Shown: positions 43,952-54,370, numbered from the stretch's first letter. The stretch: 64,000 bases of DNA from Alphaproteobacteria bacterium (GCA_947481575.1 CANKGV010000005.1:1-64000); one strand, 5' to 3'. A program made the numbers and translations. Notes: generated by a model from the sequence alone, not told the origin.

Positions 43952-44556
43952 GCGCCGGGAACACTGCCAATGCCGGCGTCCGCCAGCCGGGCCACGTATC
44001 GTGCCAAGGGATCGATCTCCAAGTTCCACCGCGCGCCCGGTTCGGCCGCGCCGAGGGTCGTTACGGCTGCCGTGTGGGGAATGACATTGATGCCGAAGTG
44101 CGTCCGGTCAACCTCGTTTACCGTCAACGACACACCGTCCAGCACCACCGAGCCCTTCGGCGCGATGAATCGCGCCAGTGCCGCCGGGGCCGCGACGGTG
44201 AATCGCAGCGAATCGCCTTCCGACCGCCGCGCCACCACCTCCGCCACCCCGTCCACATGGCCCAGCACGAAGTGGCCGCCCAACTCGTCGCCGACGCGCA
44301 AGGCGCGCTCCAGGTTCACCGGGGTGCCTTCGCGCCAAGCGCCAACGGTCGTCTTGCTCAGCGTCTCCGCGGACGCGTCCAGCGCAAACCAATCCGTACC
44401 GAACGCGACCACCGTCAAGCACACGCCCGAGCACGCGATCGACGCTCCCATCGGAAACGGGCCGAAGTTCGCCTCCGTCGCAATCTCAATGCGGGTATCG
44501 CCGCCGCGCGCGATGCGGCGCACGGTTCCCCTGTGCGTGATGATGCCCGTGAACAC
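43948..44556 (-). CDS. ribE: riboflavin synthase, alpha chain
   Basis: The 202-residue protein has the two lumazine-binding repeats. The first starts MFTGIITHRGTV with GASIACSGVCLTV, and the second has LGGHFVLGHVDGVAEV and KGSVVLDGVSLTVNEV. It dismutates two lumazines to riboflavin. It lies 14 nt after ribD. Confidence 0.96.
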   Translation of the reverse strand: MFTGIITHRGTVRRIARGGDTRIEIATEANFGPFPMGASIACSGVCLTVVAFGTDWFALDASAETLSKTTVGAWREGTPVNLERALRVGDELGGHFVLGHVDGVAEVVARRSEGDSLRFTVAAPAALARFIAPKGSVVLDGVSLTVNEVDRTHFGINVIPHTAAVTTLGAAEPGARWNLEIDPLARYVARLADAGIGSVPGA

Positions 44557-44570
44557 TCAGTCCGCTCTCC

Positions 44571-45713
44571 TTACGGCGACCGCGTGGCCCTGAACCACTC
44601 CACCGTGTCGTCGCCCGCCGTGCCAGCCCGCATGCGCTCAAAATGGGGAGCATCGGCCAGCCGGCCCAGTCCAAACGCCGACGCAGCGGCAATGCCGTCG
44701 CCGCCGAGCAAAATCGGTGCACGGTACCAGACCAGCCGGTCCACAAGCTTGGCCCGCAGCAAGGCTGCGGCCAGATGCCGCCCGCCTTCCACCAGCACCC
44801 GCGTGATGCCGCGCGTGGCCAGCGCGGCCAGCGCGGCACCGGGGTCAGGACTACCTTCCGCCCCAACCGCCACTTCGATGACCTCAACGCCGCTCTCGGC
44901 AAACGCCTTGCGGCGCGCGTGATCGCGGCCGGGCATGGTCACCAGCCAGGTCCGCTGGGTGCGCGCCGTTGCCACCAAATGGGCCGTCAGGGGGGTGCGC
45001 AACCGCCCATCCAGCACCACGCGCACCGGCGAGCGATCGGCCATGCCCCACAGCCGGCAGTCCAACATCGGGTTGTCGGCCAGCGCCGTTCCCGATCCAA
45101 CCACGATCGCGTCGCTTTGCGCGCGGAGCAGGTGCCCGTGGGCCCGCGCGTCCTCGCCGGTGATCCAACGGCTTTCCCCGTCTGCTGTCGCAATGCGTCC
45201 ATCGAGCGACGACGCAACCTTCGCCGTCACCAGCGGCCGCCCCGCCTGAACGCGCATCAGGAACCCGGCGTTCAGGTCGGACGCCTCGTCCGCCAGCACG
45301 CCCTCGGTCACCGCCACGCCGCCATGGATCAGCGCGGCGATCCCCTGCCCGTTCACGCGCGGGTCAGGGTCGCGGATCGCCACCACTGCATGGGCAACGC
45401 CCGCTCGCACCAGGGCATCCGCGCACGGCGGGGTTTGTCCGTGATGGGCGCACGGCTCCAATGTCACGTAGGCGGTGGCACCGCGCGCCGCGGCACCGGC
45501 GCGGCCAAGCGCTTCCGTCTCGGCATGGGGGCGTCCGCCCGGCTGAGTCCAGCCGCGCCCGACGATGGCCCCGTCCTTCACCAGGACGCAACCGACCGCA
45601 GGGTTGGGCCACGTGCGGCCCAGGCCGCGCCGGCCTAAGGCCAGCGCCGACCGCATATGTTCGAAGTCGCCGGGCGTAGGCTTCGGGCCGGCCTCAGCTC
45701 TCGTTTTCGCCAC
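44571..45713 (-). CDS. ribD: bifunctional pyrimidine deaminase/reductase RibD
   Basis: The 380-residue enzyme has an N-terminal deaminase with zinc site HAETEAL and [18 protein letters not shown], and a C-terminal reductase (from about residue 160) with [28 protein letters not shown] and [15 protein letters not shown]. It performs the second and third steps of riboflavin synthesis. Its start overlaps the nrdR stop region by 20 nt. Confidence 0.96.
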   Translation of the reverse strand: MAKTRAEAGPKPTPGDFEHMRSALALGRRGLGRTWPNPAVGCVLVKDGAIVGRGWTQPGGRPHAETEALGRAGAAARGATAYVTLEPCAHHGQTPPCADALVRAGVAHAVVAIRDPDPRVNGQGIAALIHGGVAVTEGVLADEASDLNAGFLMRVQAGRPLVTAKVASSLDGRIATADGESRWITGEDARAHGHLLRAQSDAIVVGSGTALADNPMLDCRLWGMADRSPVRVVLDGRLRTPLTAHLVATARTQRTWLVTMPGRDHARRKAFAESGVEVIEVAVGAEGSPDPGAALAALATRGITRVLVEGGRHLAAALLRAKLVDRLVWYRAPILLGGDGIAAASAFGLGRLADAPHFERMRAGTAGDDTVEWFRATRSP

Positions 45714-46155
45714 TGAGCTCGCCCACGAACTGCTCGAAATCGCGGGCCTCGCGGAAGTTCCGGTACACCGAGGCGTAGCGCACGAACGCGACCTGGTCGA
45801 GGTTGGCGAGCGCGTCCATCACCATTTCGCCGATCGCGGTCGACGGAATCTCGGACTCGCCCAGGCTTTCCAAACGCCGGACGATGCCGCTGACCATCCG
45901 CTCGATGCGGTCCGGTTCCACCGGCCGCTTGCGCGTGGCGATCAGAATCGAGCGTAGCAGTTTGTCGCGCTCGAACGGCACGCGCTGGCCGGTCTTTTTC
46001 ACGACCGTCAATTCGCGCAACTGGATGCGTTCAAAGGTGGTGAAGCGCGATCCGCACGAGGGGCAGAACCGGCGTCGCCGGATTGCCGCATTATCCTCGG
46101 TCGGCCGCGAGTCCTTCACTTGTGTATCGGCATTGCCGCAGAACGGACACCGCAT
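45694..46155 (-). CDS. nrdR: transcriptional repressor NrdR
   Basis: The 153-residue protein starts [18 protein letters not shown] with a second CPSCG pair completing the zinc ribbon, then an ATP-cone domain ([19 protein letters not shown]). It senses ATP/dATP and represses ribonucleotide reductase genes. It sits between glyA and ribD as in most alphaproteobacteria. Confidence 0.97.
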   Translation of the reverse strand: MRCPFCGNADTQVKDSRPTEDNAAIRRRRFCPSCGSRFTTFERIQLRELTVVKKTGQRVPFERDKLLRSILIATRKRPVEPDRIERMVSGIVRRLESLGESEIPSTAIGEMVMDALANLDQVAFVRYASVYRNFREARDFEQFVGELSGENES

Positions 46156-46185
46156 ACCCTTGCCCCCTCGCCCTCGCCGCTTCGC

Positions 46186-47532
46186 CTAGCCGCGCGGATC
46201 GGGCGCGCCGCGCCGCCACCACGCCAGGTCTTCGTAAATCGGGAAGCGGCTGCACAGCGCCACCACTTCATCGCCGATGCGCTTTTCCACAGCACCGTTG
46301 TTGTCCGGGTTCGCCGCCAAGCCATCCAGTACATCGGCGATCATCCGGCCCACCTCGCGGAACTCCGCCACGCCGAACCCGCGCGTCGTTGCGGCGGGGC
46401 TGCCCAAGCGCACGCCGGACGTGACGGTCGGCTTCTCCGGATCGAACGGAATGCCGTTCTTGTTGCAGGTCATGAACGCGCGCCCGAGCGCCGCTTCGGC
46501 CGCCTTGCCGGTCAGCTTCTTGGGCCGCAGGTCCACCAGCATGAGATGCGTGTCGGTGCCGCCGGAAACAATATCCAGGCCGCGGGTCGATAGCGTCTGC
46601 GCCAACATGCGCGCGTTCTCCACCACCGCCTTGGCGTAATCCTTGAACGACGGCCGCAGGGCTTCGGCAAATGCCACGGCCTTGCCGGCGATCACATGCA
46701 TCAACGGGCCGCCTTGGATGCCGGGGAAGATCGCCGAGTTCACCTTCTTGGCGATGTCCTCGTCGTTGGTCAGGATCATGCCGCCGCGCGGACCGCGCAG
46801 AGTCTTGTGGGTTGTGGTCGTCACGATGTGGGCGTGCGGCACCGGGCTTTGGACAATCCCGGCCGCCACCAGACCGGCGTAGTGGGCCATGTCCACCATC
46901 AGGAGCGCGCCGACCGAATCGGCAATCGCGCGAAACTTGGAATGGTCGATTTCGCGCGGATAAGCTGAGCCGCCGGCGATGATCAGCTTCGGCCTGTGCT
47001 GCTTCGCCAAGCTCTCCACTTCATCGAAATCGATGCGCGCATCCTGGCGCCGTACGCCGTACTGCACCGACTTGAACCACTTGCCGGACTGGTTGGGCGG
47101 CGCGCCGTGGGTCAGGTGCCCGCCCGCGGCGAGCGACATACCCATAATGGTATCCCCAGGCGTCAGCAGCGCGTTCAGCACACCCTGGTTGGCTTGGCTG
47201 CCGGAGTGCGGCTGAACATTCGCGAACTTGGAGCCGAATAGTTGCTTGGCGCGTTCGATCGCGAGCGTCTCCACCACGTCGACCCATTCGCAGCCGCCGT
47301 AGTAGCGCTTGCCCGGATACCCTTCCGCGTACTTGTTGGTCAGCACCGCCGCCTGGGCCTGCAGCACCGCAGGGCTCACCAGGTTCTCGGAAGCGATCAG
47401 TTCGATACCGTCCTGCTGGCGGACGACCTCGCCTTCGATCGCAGCAAAAATCTCCGGATCGTCGCCCGCCAGGTCGGCGGCGAAGAAAGCGTCGGCGACG
47501 CGCGCCGCCGGGCTTGCGCCGGGCCGCGCCAT
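46186..47532 (-). CDS. glyA: serine hydroxymethyltransferase
   Basis: The 448-residue PLP enzyme has [42 protein letters not shown] and the PLP lysine motif [15 protein letters not shown]. It interconverts serine and glycine and loads tetrahydrofolate with one-carbon units. ATG 47532 overlaps the rpiB stop (TGATG). The longer upstream frame is rpiB out of phase. Confidence 0.97.
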   Translation of the reverse strand: MARPGASPAARVADAFFAADLAGDDPEIFAAIEGEVVRQQDGIELIASENLVSPAVLQAQAAVLTNKYAEGYPGKRYYGGCEWVDVVETLAIERAKQLFGSKFANVQPHSGSQANQGVLNALLTPGDTIMGMSLAAGGHLTHGAPPNQSGKWFKSVQYGVRRQDARIDFDEVESLAKQHRPKLIIAGGSAYPREIDHSKFRAIADSVGALLMVDMAHYAGLVAAGIVQSPVPHAHIVTTTTHKTLRGPRGGMILTNDEDIAKKVNSAIFPGIQGGPLMHVIAGKAVAFAEALRPSFKDYAKAVVENARMLAQTLSTRGLDIVSGGTDTHLMLVDLRPKKLTGKAAEAALGRAFMTCNKNGIPFDPEKPTVTSGVRLGSPAATTRGFGVAEFREVGRMIADVLDGLAANPDNNGAVEKRIGDEVVALCSRFPIYEDLAWWRRGAPDPRG

Positions 47533-47966
47533 CAGCCGAGCTTCTCGACGCGCCGCGTGTGGCGGCCGCCCTCGAACTCGGTCGCGAGGAACACCTTCAG
47601 CGCTTCCTTGGCCACGTCGACGCCGGTGGTGCGCGCCCCAAAGGCGATCACGTTGGCATCGTTGTGGAGGCGCGATAGCCGCGCACCGGTCACGTCGTGG
47701 ATCAGTGCGGCGCGAATGCCGCGCACCTTGTTGGCGGCAATCGAAATGCCGATCCCGCTGCCGCACACCGCAACGCCCTTGGCCGCCTTGCCGGCCGCCA
47801 CGGCTTCGCCGAGCTTCGTGCCGTAATCAGGGTAGTCCACCGATTCGCTCGAATTGGTCCCGAGATCGAGCACCGGGTAGCCCATCTCCGTGAGTTCCTT
47901 CTTCAGAGTCTCTTTGAGATCGAGCCCGGCGTGGTCCGAGGCAAGCGCGACAGTTTCTTTGGGCAT
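47532..47966 (-). CDS. rpiB: ribose 5-phosphate isomerase B
   Basis: The 144-residue enzyme starts with [16 protein letters not shown], then [28 protein letters not shown] (catalytic Cys and His region) and [15 protein letters not shown]. It interconverts ribose and ribulose 5-phosphates. A GTG at 47975 is an alternative start; the ATG gives the usual family N-terminus. Confidence 0.95.
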   Translation of the reverse strand: MPKETVALASDHAGLDLKETLKKELTEMGYPVLDLGTNSSESVDYPDYGTKLGEAVAAGKAAKGVAVCGSGIGISIAANKVRGIRAALIHDVTGARLSRLHNDANVIAFGARTTGVDVAKEALKVFLATEFEGGRHTRRVEKLG

Positions 47967-48173
47967 GGCAAGCACTTAGAGGGTGAATCAGAAGCAGTGT
48001 AATACCATATGTGCGGGTGCGCCGCCACCGTTCCACAAGCCCATGAGTTGAACCCCACCGGTGGCGTGGCCCCGGAGGCTCGTCCCGCACGCCCGTTGAT
48101 CCTGGTCAACGCGCTCCCCCGCCTGCCGCCGCATGTTCACCGGTATCCAAAACGGGCACCCAGCGAGGCACAC

Positions 48174-48326
48174 ATGAAGGCGCTCATCCGGCTTGTCATC
48201 GCCGTCTATCTCCTAGCGGTGGTTGGGTTCTTCCTTTGGGGTTTGACGGAGGGCCCTCAAGGCAGTTCGATCGTCGGGATCTTCCTTCGGGCATTGCTTT
48301 GGCCGGTTGTATTTCTCGGCGCCTGA
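48174..48326 (+). CDS. 50-residue membrane protein, unknown function
   Basis: ATG 48174 follows GAGG by about 6 nt and encodes two hydrophobic segments (IRLVIAVYLLAVVGFFLWGL and VGIFLRALLWPVVFLGA) joined by a short TEGPQGSS loop. I do not recognise the family. The upstream extension of the frame has no membrane or protein-like features and is not included. Confidence 0.6.
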   Translation: MKALIRLVIAVYLLAVVGFFLWGLTEGPQGSSIVGIFLRALLWPVVFLGA

Positions 48327-48511
48327 GTTTCGCCTGCCCCGAATCCGCCTCGTAATCGCCGCGCGATGGGCGCAACTCCACCCTATCTTGGCGCTCCCGG
48401 TTCATCGCCCTGTGAATTCCTTCACGACTGCCGGACCGGGTACGTGTACTTTTGCCATTAGGGATACCGACCCCTTCATGCGCGGGTCAGTTCGGTAGTC
48501 GAACTCGCGCT

Positions 48512-49366
48512 ATGCCGGGCCGATTGGGTGCGAACGTGCGTCACGTAGACCTGTGGGTTGCCGCGCTCTCGGAGAGCGACCGGGAGGCTCTGATCGAGCG
48601 CCTGGAAGTCATCGACCGCGAAGTGTTCCAGCGCGACGACCCCGGGTATTTCCGTTCGTTCTTTGCCACCGGCCCGGCATCCGCCGTGGCCGTACGGGTC
48701 TTTTCGACGCAGGACTCCCAGGTGGTCGGCTTCAACGTCGTGCGCGTCGGCGACGTGCGCATCAATGGCCTGCGCTACCGCGTCCTGCGCACCTCCGCCG
48801 CCGTCAAGCGCGAGTACCGGGGCGCCGCCGTCCTCGGCTTCACGGTGCGCATGGCGCTGCGCGAGCGCCTGCTGCACCCGCTTGCCCGGGTTGTGAACTT
48901 CGAGCAGATGACGCACCCGTGGAGCTACTCGCAGATCGCCCGGTTCGTGCGCACGCTGTACCCACGCTACAACCGGGCCACCCCGGCCTGGGCCCGCACC
49001 CTGGTCGGCGACCTCGCCGAGCATTTCGGCTTGAAGCGCGATGACCCGAACGGCCAGCCGTACGTTTGCACCTACGGCACGCGCACCCGGCAGACGGACC
49101 AGGAGCGCGAGCGTTGGGCGCATTCCAACAATCCCGATGCGCGCTTCTACCACCGCCTCAACCCCGGCTACGTCGAGGGCCGCGCGCTCCTGGTGCTGAT
49201 TAGCGTCAGTTGGGCCGACACGCTGGTCACGGTAACGCAGTACCTTGGCCTGCGCGCCGCGCAGGCGCTGCGGCGCTTCACCGGGCCTGCGGCGAACGAG
49301 CACCTCCGCCAGCCGCCGTCCCGCACGCGTCTGCCGCCACCCCCGGGCGGCGACCCATCGAGCTGA
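48512..49366 (+). CDS. unrecognised protein with GNAT-like N-terminal fold
   Basis: The 284-residue protein has a central pattern like an acyl-CoA N-acyltransferase: VVGFNVVRVGDV, VLRTSAAVKREYRGAAVLGFTVRMALRERLL (resembling motif A). The rest is basic and rich in aromatic residues (MTHPWSYSQIARFVRTLYPRYNR), and the tail is Pro-rich. It resembles uncharacterised proteins more than any named enzyme. GTG at 48536 is an alternative start. It is monocistronic. Confidence 0.6.
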   Translation: MPGRLGANVRHVDLWVAALSESDREALIERLEVIDREVFQRDDPGYFRSFFATGPASAVAVRVFSTQDSQVVGFNVVRVGDVRINGLRYRVLRTSAAVKREYRGAAVLGFTVRMALRERLLHPLARVVNFEQMTHPWSYSQIARFVRTLYPRYNRATPAWARTLVGDLAEHFGLKRDDPNGQPYVCTYGTRTRQTDQERERWAHSNNPDARFYHRLNPGYVEGRALLVLISVSWADTLVTVTQYLGLRAAQALRRFTGPAANEHLRQPPSRTRLPPPPGGDPSS

Positions 49367-49446
49367 AGCAGGCCCGCTGCGCCCAGCGGTGATTTGCACC
49401 CGGCAACCTCTGGGGCAAGAATGTCGTCGTGGGTGTGTAACTGGCG

Positions 49447-49707
49447 CTAGACCAGCGTGCCCGACGGCGGCGGCTTCTTGGTGGGTTTGCCCGTGGGCGC
49501 CACGCTGGGCGCGCCAAACTTACGCTCCATGACGTACTGAAGCTTTTGCACGGCCAGCCGGCTCAGCTCTTCCTTCGAAGCGCTGGCCGCACCCACCAGG
49601 ACCGCCTCCGTGCCGGACACCGGGTCAATGGCCGCGACCCGCACGTAGCTGCCCTGGCGCTGGAATTCCAGCAGGTACTCGCGTCCCCCGGGCGCCGCCT
49701 TAGGCAA
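49447..49707 (-). CDS. DUF6898-type small protein
   Basis: The 86-residue protein has a conserved core [28 protein letters not shown] and a helix [17 protein letters not shown], then a Lys/Pro-rich tail. This matches a short alphaproteobacterial family sometimes mislabelled serine hydroxymethyltransferase. Its first 8 nt overlap the end of hemA on the same strand, so it is translated from the hemA transcript. Function unknown. Confidence 0.75.
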   Translation of the reverse strand: MPKAAPGGREYLLEFQRQGSYVRVAAIDPVSGTEAVLVGAASASKEELSRLAVQKLQYVMERKFGAPSVAPTGKPTKKPPPSGTLV

Positions 49708-50920
49708 CCGCGACGCGTCCCATGTGGAGGCGCTTCCACAGGTCGTTCAGGGCCGTGGCGAGGTCGCGCATCATGGCGTCGGTGTGCAGCGGCGTCGGCG
49801 TGAAGCGCAGGCGCTCGGTACCGCGCGGCACGGTCGGGTAGTTGATCGGCTGCACGTAGATTCCGTACTCCTCCAGGAGCACGTCGGACCCTTCCTTGCA
49901 GCAGCGTGCGTCGCCCACCATCACCGGCACGATGTGGCTCGGCGTCTTCATCACCGGCAGGCCGTACTGGGCCAGCATATCCTTCAGGCGCTGCGCGCGC
50001 TCCTGATGCTGCACGCGAATTTCGTTGTGGGCGCGCACCCAGCGCACCGAAGCCAGCGCACCCGCGGCGACCACCGGCGGCAGCGACGTGGAGAAGATGA
50101 ACCCCGGCGCAAAGCTGCGCACCGCATCGATGATCGGCGCCGGCCCGGTCACATACCCGCCACCCACGCCAAACGCCTTGCCGAGCGTCCCGTTGATCAG
50201 GTCGACCCGGCCCATGATGCCGTCCCGCTCCGCCACACCGGCGCCGTTCGGCCCATACAGGCCAACCGCATGCACTTCATCCAGGTACGTGAGCGCGTTG
50301 TACTTCTCCGCCAGCGCCACCAAGTCGGCGATGGGCGCGATGTCGCCATCCATCGAGTACACGGATTCAAACGCGATGATCTTCGGCGCGTTCGGGTCCG
50401 CTTCGCGCAACAGCGCCGCCAAATGGTTCACGTCGCTGTGGCGGAAGATGCGCTTCTCGGCGCGCGAATTGCGGATGCCCTCGATCATCGAGGCATGGTT
50501 CATCTCGTCGGAGAAGATGATGCACCCCGGCAGCATCTTGCCGAGGGTCGACAGCGCCGCCTCGTTGGCGTTGTAGCCGGAGCTGAACAGCAACCCCATC
50601 TCTTTGCCGTGCAGGCTGGCGAGCTCGCGCTCCAACAGCACGTGATAGTGGTTGTTGCCGGAAATGTTGCGTGTGCCGCCCGCGCCGGCGCCCACCTCGT
50701 CGATGCACGCGCGCATCGCATCGCGCACCACCGGGCTTTGCCCCATGCCGAGGTAGTCGTTCGAGCACCACACCACGACCTCGTGGGTCGTGCCGTCGGG
50801 CCGGTAGCGGGTCGCGCGCGGGAACTGCCCCGCATGGCGCGCGATCTCGGCGAACACGCGGTAGCGGCCTTCCTTTTGGAGGCCGGCGATCGCGTCGGCG
50901 AAATGTTTGCGATAGTCCAT
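49700..50920 (-). CDS. hemA: 5-aminolevulinate synthase
   Basis: The 406-residue PLP enzyme has [45 protein letters not shown] and the PLP lysine in [15 protein letters not shown]. It condenses glycine and succinyl-CoA, the C4 (Shemin) route used by alphaproteobacteria, and its product feeds HemB, encoded at 62802. The start at 50920 gives the family's N-terminus; no strong ribosome site is visible. Confidence 0.97.
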   Translation of the reverse strand: MDYRKHFADAIAGLQKEGRYRVFAEIARHAGQFPRATRYRPDGTTHEVVVWCSNDYLGMGQSPVVRDAMRACIDEVGAGAGGTRNISGNNHYHVLLERELASLHGKEMGLLFSSGYNANEAALSTLGKMLPGCIIFSDEMNHASMIEGIRNSRAEKRIFRHSDVNHLAALLREADPNAPKIIAFESVYSMDGDIAPIADLVALAEKYNALTYLDEVHAVGLYGPNGAGVAERDGIMGRVDLINGTLGKAFGVGGGYVTGPAPIIDAVRSFAPGFIFSTSLPPVVAAGALASVRWVRAHNEIRVQHQERAQRLKDMLAQYGLPVMKTPSHIVPVMVGDARCCKEGSDVLLEEYGIYVQPINYPTVPRGTERLRFTPTPLHTDAMMRDLATALNDLWKRLHMGRVAVA

Positions 50921-50936
50921 CAGCGGTACACCAACT

Positions 50937-51485
50937 TCACGGCGCCCCCGGCACAAACCGCAACTGGTCGCTCCAGAACCGTTCCAGCACCAGCAGCGAG
51001 CGGTTCAACTCCGCCAACCGGTGGCGGTCGAGCGGACCGTCCGCCAGTTGCGTGACCTGGCGCTGAAACAACCCGTCCACGCGCGCCACCAAATCGAGCG
51101 CCTTGGGCGAAAGCCGCACCCGCACCGACCGGCGGTCATAGGGCGAGCGTTCCTGTTCCAGATATCCGGCTTCCACGAGCTTTTTCAAGTTATAGGAGAC
51201 ATTCGAGCCCTGGTAATACCCGCGGCTCATCAGTTCCCCAACCGTGATCTCCGACCGGCCAATGTTGTAGAGCAGCATGGCTTGGACGTTGCCGATGTCA
51301 TTGATGCCGAGCAATTCCAGCTCGGCTTTGACGACATCGAGGAAGCGCCGGTGCAGGCGCTCGATCCGTTGCAGGGCTTCCAGGTATGCCGATTTCGCGT
51401 GCGCGTCGGTCGCGCCGGCTTCACCGGTGCCTGCATCTGCTGCATTCGGCAGCGCTGGGTGCGCCTCGGCCACGAGGGCTTTCAT
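50937..51485 (-). CDS. MarR-family regulator (LdtR-like)
   Basis: The 182-residue winged-helix protein has [61 protein letters not shown], where the [14 protein letters not shown] recognition helix resembles LdtR of rhizobia. It is divergent from the pseudo-cyclase gene and lies 16 nt before hemA. It may control hemA or cell-wall genes; neither is proved by sequence. Confidence 0.85.
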   Translation of the reverse strand: MKALVAEAHPALPNAADAGTGEAGATDAHAKSAYLEALQRIERLHRRFLDVVKAELELLGINDIGNVQAMLLYNIGRSEITVGELMSRGYYQGSNVSYNLKKLVEAGYLEQERSPYDRRSVRVRLSPKALDLVARVDGLFQRQVTQLADGPLDRHRLAELNRSLLVLERFWSDQLRFVPGAP

Positions 51486-51586
51486 AGGCCATTCCGGCGG
51501 GCACGGCAAACCGCGGGAAAACCATTGCGGACCGGCCACGGGCTTCCCATATGGGCTCCAGCAATCGCCCGACCGGGAGTCCCGCA

Positions 51587-52798
51587 ATGCCTGCCGACCA
51601 GCCCACCAGCCGCCTCGTAGCCGTGTTAAGCGCCGACGTCGCCAACCTCGATGAGGTTGCCGCGAGCGATGCGGCCAAGTCCGCCACCGCCACCGCGCTC
51701 CTGCGCGAGGTGCTGGACGGCCTGCTGGGCGAGCACCACGGCAGCTTTGCCGGCGCCGCCGGTGCGGTCGTCCGGGCTGAATTCGTGGATGTCGGCGACG
51801 CAGTCACCGCCGCCGTCGCGCTCCAAGACGCCCTCGACGCCAAGCGGGCCGATGCCGGCATGCAAGTGGATGCACGGGTCGGCGTGGCAGTTGGCAAGGT
51901 TTCCGGCGATCCGGGCGCAATAGACGGCCCCGGCGTCGCCATGGCGGATGGTCTGCGCGAAGGCACCGAGCCCGGCGGCGTGCGCCTGTCCGGCGCCGCC
52001 TATGAACAATCCCGCGCCCGTATGGGCGACCGGTTCGCACGCGTCGGCCGCCGCCCGATCGCCGGCGAGGAGTTGTTCGTCTACCAGCTCGACACCGGCT
52101 CCGCGTGCGGCGACGACATGATGCACAAGTGGGGGCCCCACGCGTGGAGTCACCACGCCCACGGCCGCCACCGCTCCCGCGACGAGCGCCGCCAATGGCG
52201 CGCCGAATTCCGCGCCCGCTGGCGCGAGCCGCAAACCCCTGAGGAGCGCGCCCAGGCTTCGGTCGACCGCCTCAAGCGTTTCTACCGCAACGCCATGGCC
52301 GGGGCCGCTCTGGTCGGGTTTCTGTTCCTGGTAAACGTGTTCTCCGCCCCCGCCCATTGGTGGTTCGTGTGGCCCGCGATCGTCATCGCCGGGGTGTTGT
52401 TCCTCCAAGCCATGCGCGCTGTCGGGCCGGAAGGCATGGGCGGCGAAAAGTGGAAGCACTGGGCGGCCGAGCGCAAATACTGGGGCCAGCAGATGGAAGC
52501 CGAGATGCGCTCGCGCCTGTCGGAAGCCGGCGCCGACGACCGCGCCATCCGCCGCCGCCTGGCCGCCATGCGCAACTTCCACCGCCGCGCCACCACGTTC
52601 GGCGTGATCGCTTTGTTTCTGCTGTGCGTGAACGTGATCACTGCCCCGGGTCACTGGTGGGTGGTGTGGCCGGTCCTCGGCATGGCATTCGCCCTCGCCA
52701 TGAACGCGATCCATGTGTATGGCCCCGACGCGATGCTCGGCCCCGACTGGGAAGCCCGCAAACGCGCCGAAATGAAGGCCAAGTTCGAACGCGAGTAG
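51587..52798 (+). CDS. degenerate adenylate cyclase-like domain fused to two 2TM domains
   Basis: The 403-residue protein has an N-terminal class III cyclase-like domain (about 8-170; SRLVAVLSADVANLDEVAA, VGVAVGKV, EPGGVRLSGAAYEQ). The second metal Asp is missing: the usual GDG reads AGAAGAVVRAEF. Two copies of a 2TM helical-hairpin domain follow (about 215-285 and 315-395), each with a Trp-rich loop such as APAHWWFVWP and APGHWWVVWP. A His-rich linker (HAWSHHAHGRHRS) joins them. ATG 51587 follows GGGAG. It probably senses or scaffolds rather than making cAMP. Confidence 0.8.
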   Translation: MPADQPTSRLVAVLSADVANLDEVAASDAAKSATATALLREVLDGLLGEHHGSFAGAAGAVVRAEFVDVGDAVTAAVALQDALDAKRADAGMQVDARVGVAVGKVSGDPGAIDGPGVAMADGLREGTEPGGVRLSGAAYEQSRARMGDRFARVGRRPIAGEELFVYQLDTGSACGDDMMHKWGPHAWSHHAHGRHRSRDERRQWRAEFRARWREPQTPEERAQASVDRLKRFYRNAMAGAALVGFLFLVNVFSAPAHWWFVWPAIVIAGVLFLQAMRAVGPEGMGGEKWKHWAAERKYWGQQMEAEMRSRLSEAGADDRAIRRRLAAMRNFHRRATTFGVIALFLLCVNVITAPGHWWVVWPVLGMAFALAMNAIHVYGPDAMLGPDWEARKRAEMKAKFERE

Positions 52799-52828
52799 TA
52801 AGCCTCCCGCAAGGTCCCCTCCCAGAAG

Positions 52829-52859
52829 GCCCTCCCCCACCCCCGGGGGAGGGCTTTTT
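52829..52859 (+). terminator. intrinsic terminator after the pseudo-cyclase/2TM gene
   Basis: GCCCTCCCCC pairs with GGGGGAGGGC and is followed by TTTTTGTTT. Confidence 0.92.
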
Positions 52860-52959
52860 GTTTGCGCGTCACGAAAATCACAGCCCGGTTTGCTCTGCGA
52901 CAACTTCGCGCGCCTTGCGCGCTTGACCGCGCGGAGTGCGCGCGCAAAAACTCTGGCCC

Positions 52960-53412
52960 ATGAACAGCACCCGCACCCTCCGCCTCGCCGCCGCATTTGC
53001 GGCGATTGTATTCGCCGGTTCCGCTTACGCCGCGGAGCCTGCCAATGACCTGTCGATCGCGTTCTTGCCGATCGAGGCCACCACCGCCCACGCCGGCACC
53101 GAAGCCGGCGGGCTGTCGTCTTCCGTGGCAACGCGGCTGGCGTCCAAGGACGCCACCATCCGCATCGCCCAAGGCGAGGCCAAGGCGGGCGAGAAGCCGG
53201 CCGACACCGCCGCGCGGCTCAATGTCCGGTTCCTGTTCACCGGGACTATGGGCGGCGAAGGCGCGTTCATTGCCGCGATCGAGGTGATCGACGCCAAGAC
53301 CGGCGCGGTCATCCTGAAGTCCTCGTTCTTCTCCGACGAGGACAACATCCCGACCCTGCCCGGCGAAATCGCCTCGGGCCTCTACAGCGCCCTCAAGGCC
53401 GTCAAGCTTTAG
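52960..53412 (+). CDS. secreted TolB/CsgG-like small protein
   Basis: The 150-residue precursor has a signal peptide ending near GSAYAAEP. The alpha/beta mature domain has FLPIEATTAHAGTEAGGLSSSVATRLASK and AARLNVRFLFTGTMGGEG, resembling the TolB N-terminal-like/FlgO region that often follows adenylate cyclase domains. It sits just after the pseudo-cyclase gene. No ribosome site is obvious. Family assignment is tentative. Confidence 0.6.
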   Translation: MNSTRTLRLAAAFAAIVFAGSAYAAEPANDLSIAFLPIEATTAHAGTEAGGLSSSVATRLASKDATIRIAQGEAKAGEKPADTAARLNVRFLFTGTMGGEGAFIAAIEVIDAKTGAVILKSSFFSDEDNIPTLPGEIASGLYSALKAVKL

Positions 53413-53548
53413 CGCACCGCACACCGCGCTTGACCGAACCCGGCCGGGAAGCCCCCGCGCCGGGTTCGCTTATTCTGGGGCCCAAGTTTCCGGTGCGATT
53501 TCCGTAAGGTGAACACACGGCCCGCGCCGGTCTTGTAGACTCGCGGCC

Positions 53549-54370
53549 ATGAGCGAGAGCGCACCCGGCCGGCACCAATGGCAGTGGATCTACCGGCACC
53601 CGGTGGCGGTGCGGGTCACCCACTGGGTCAACGTCGTGTGCTTGGTGTTCCTCCTCGGCAGCGGCCTCGCGATCTTCAACGCCCACCCGTCCCTGTACTG
53701 GGGCAACATCGCGACCTTCGACCGGCCGCTGGTGCGCCTCGAAGCGGTCGCGGAAGGCGGCAAACCCATCGGCCGCACAACCGTGTTCGGCGTCGCGTTT
53801 ACCACCACCGGCTTCCTGGGCCTGTCGCGCGACGGTGAAGGCCAACTGGTGCGGCGCGGATTTCCGTCGTGGGCGACCATCCCGAGCTACCAGGACCTCT
53901 CCACCGGCCGCCGCTGGCACTTCGTGTTCGCCTGGCTGTTCGGTATCAACGGCGCGATTTACCTCGCCTACACGCTCGCCAGCGGCCACGCCCGCGACCT
54001 GGTGCCGGCGCGCACGCAGTGGCGCACCATCGGCCGAACCGTGTGGGACCACCTCCGCCTGCGCTTCCCCCACGGGCCGGAGGCGCGCGGCTACAACGTG
54101 CTGCAACGCGCCAGCTACTTCGGCATCGCCTTCATCGTGCTGCCGGTGCTGATCTTGGCCGGGCTCGCCATGTCGCCGGGCTGGGACGCCGCGTTCCCCT
54201 GGCTGCCGCAGTTGTTCGGCGGCCGCCAATCGGCGCGCACCGTGCATTTCATTTGCGCGGGGCTGGTGACGCTGTTCGCCGTCGTCCACGTGCTGATGGT
54301 TCTGGTGTCCGGCGTGTGGAACAACCTGCGGTCGATGATCACCGGCCGCTACCGGATCGAGGCCGAGTGA
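53549..54370 (+). CDS. cytochrome b561-type membrane subunit
   Basis: The 273-residue protein has four to five helices and haem-ligating histidines in RVTHWVNVV, RRWHFVFAWLFG, HFICAGLVTLFAVVHVLMV. It belongs to the Ni/Fe-hydrogenase/thiosulfate reductase cytochrome b group. It should carry electrons between quinone and the periplasmic molybdoenzyme encoded next, whose ATG overlaps its stop (TGATG). Confidence 0.92.
   Translation: MSESAPGRHQWQWIYRHPVAVRVTHWVNVVCLVFLLGSGLAIFNAHPSLYWGNIATFDRPLVRLEAVAEGGKPIGRTTVFGVAFTTTGFLGLSRDGEGQLVRRGFPSWATIPSYQDLSTGRRWHFVFAWLFGINGAIYLAYTLASGHARDLVPARTQWRTIGRTVWDHLRLRFPHGPEARGYNVLQRASYFGIAFIVLPVLILAGLAMSPGWDAAFPWLPQLFGGRQSARTVHFICAGLVTLFAVVHVLMVLVSGVWNNLRSMITGRYRIEAE

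Noticed and set aside
43232..44593. A 453-codon plus-strand frame over the riboflavin genes
   Set aside because: It is antisense to ribBA and ribE, which have complete motifs and overlapping stop/start codons.
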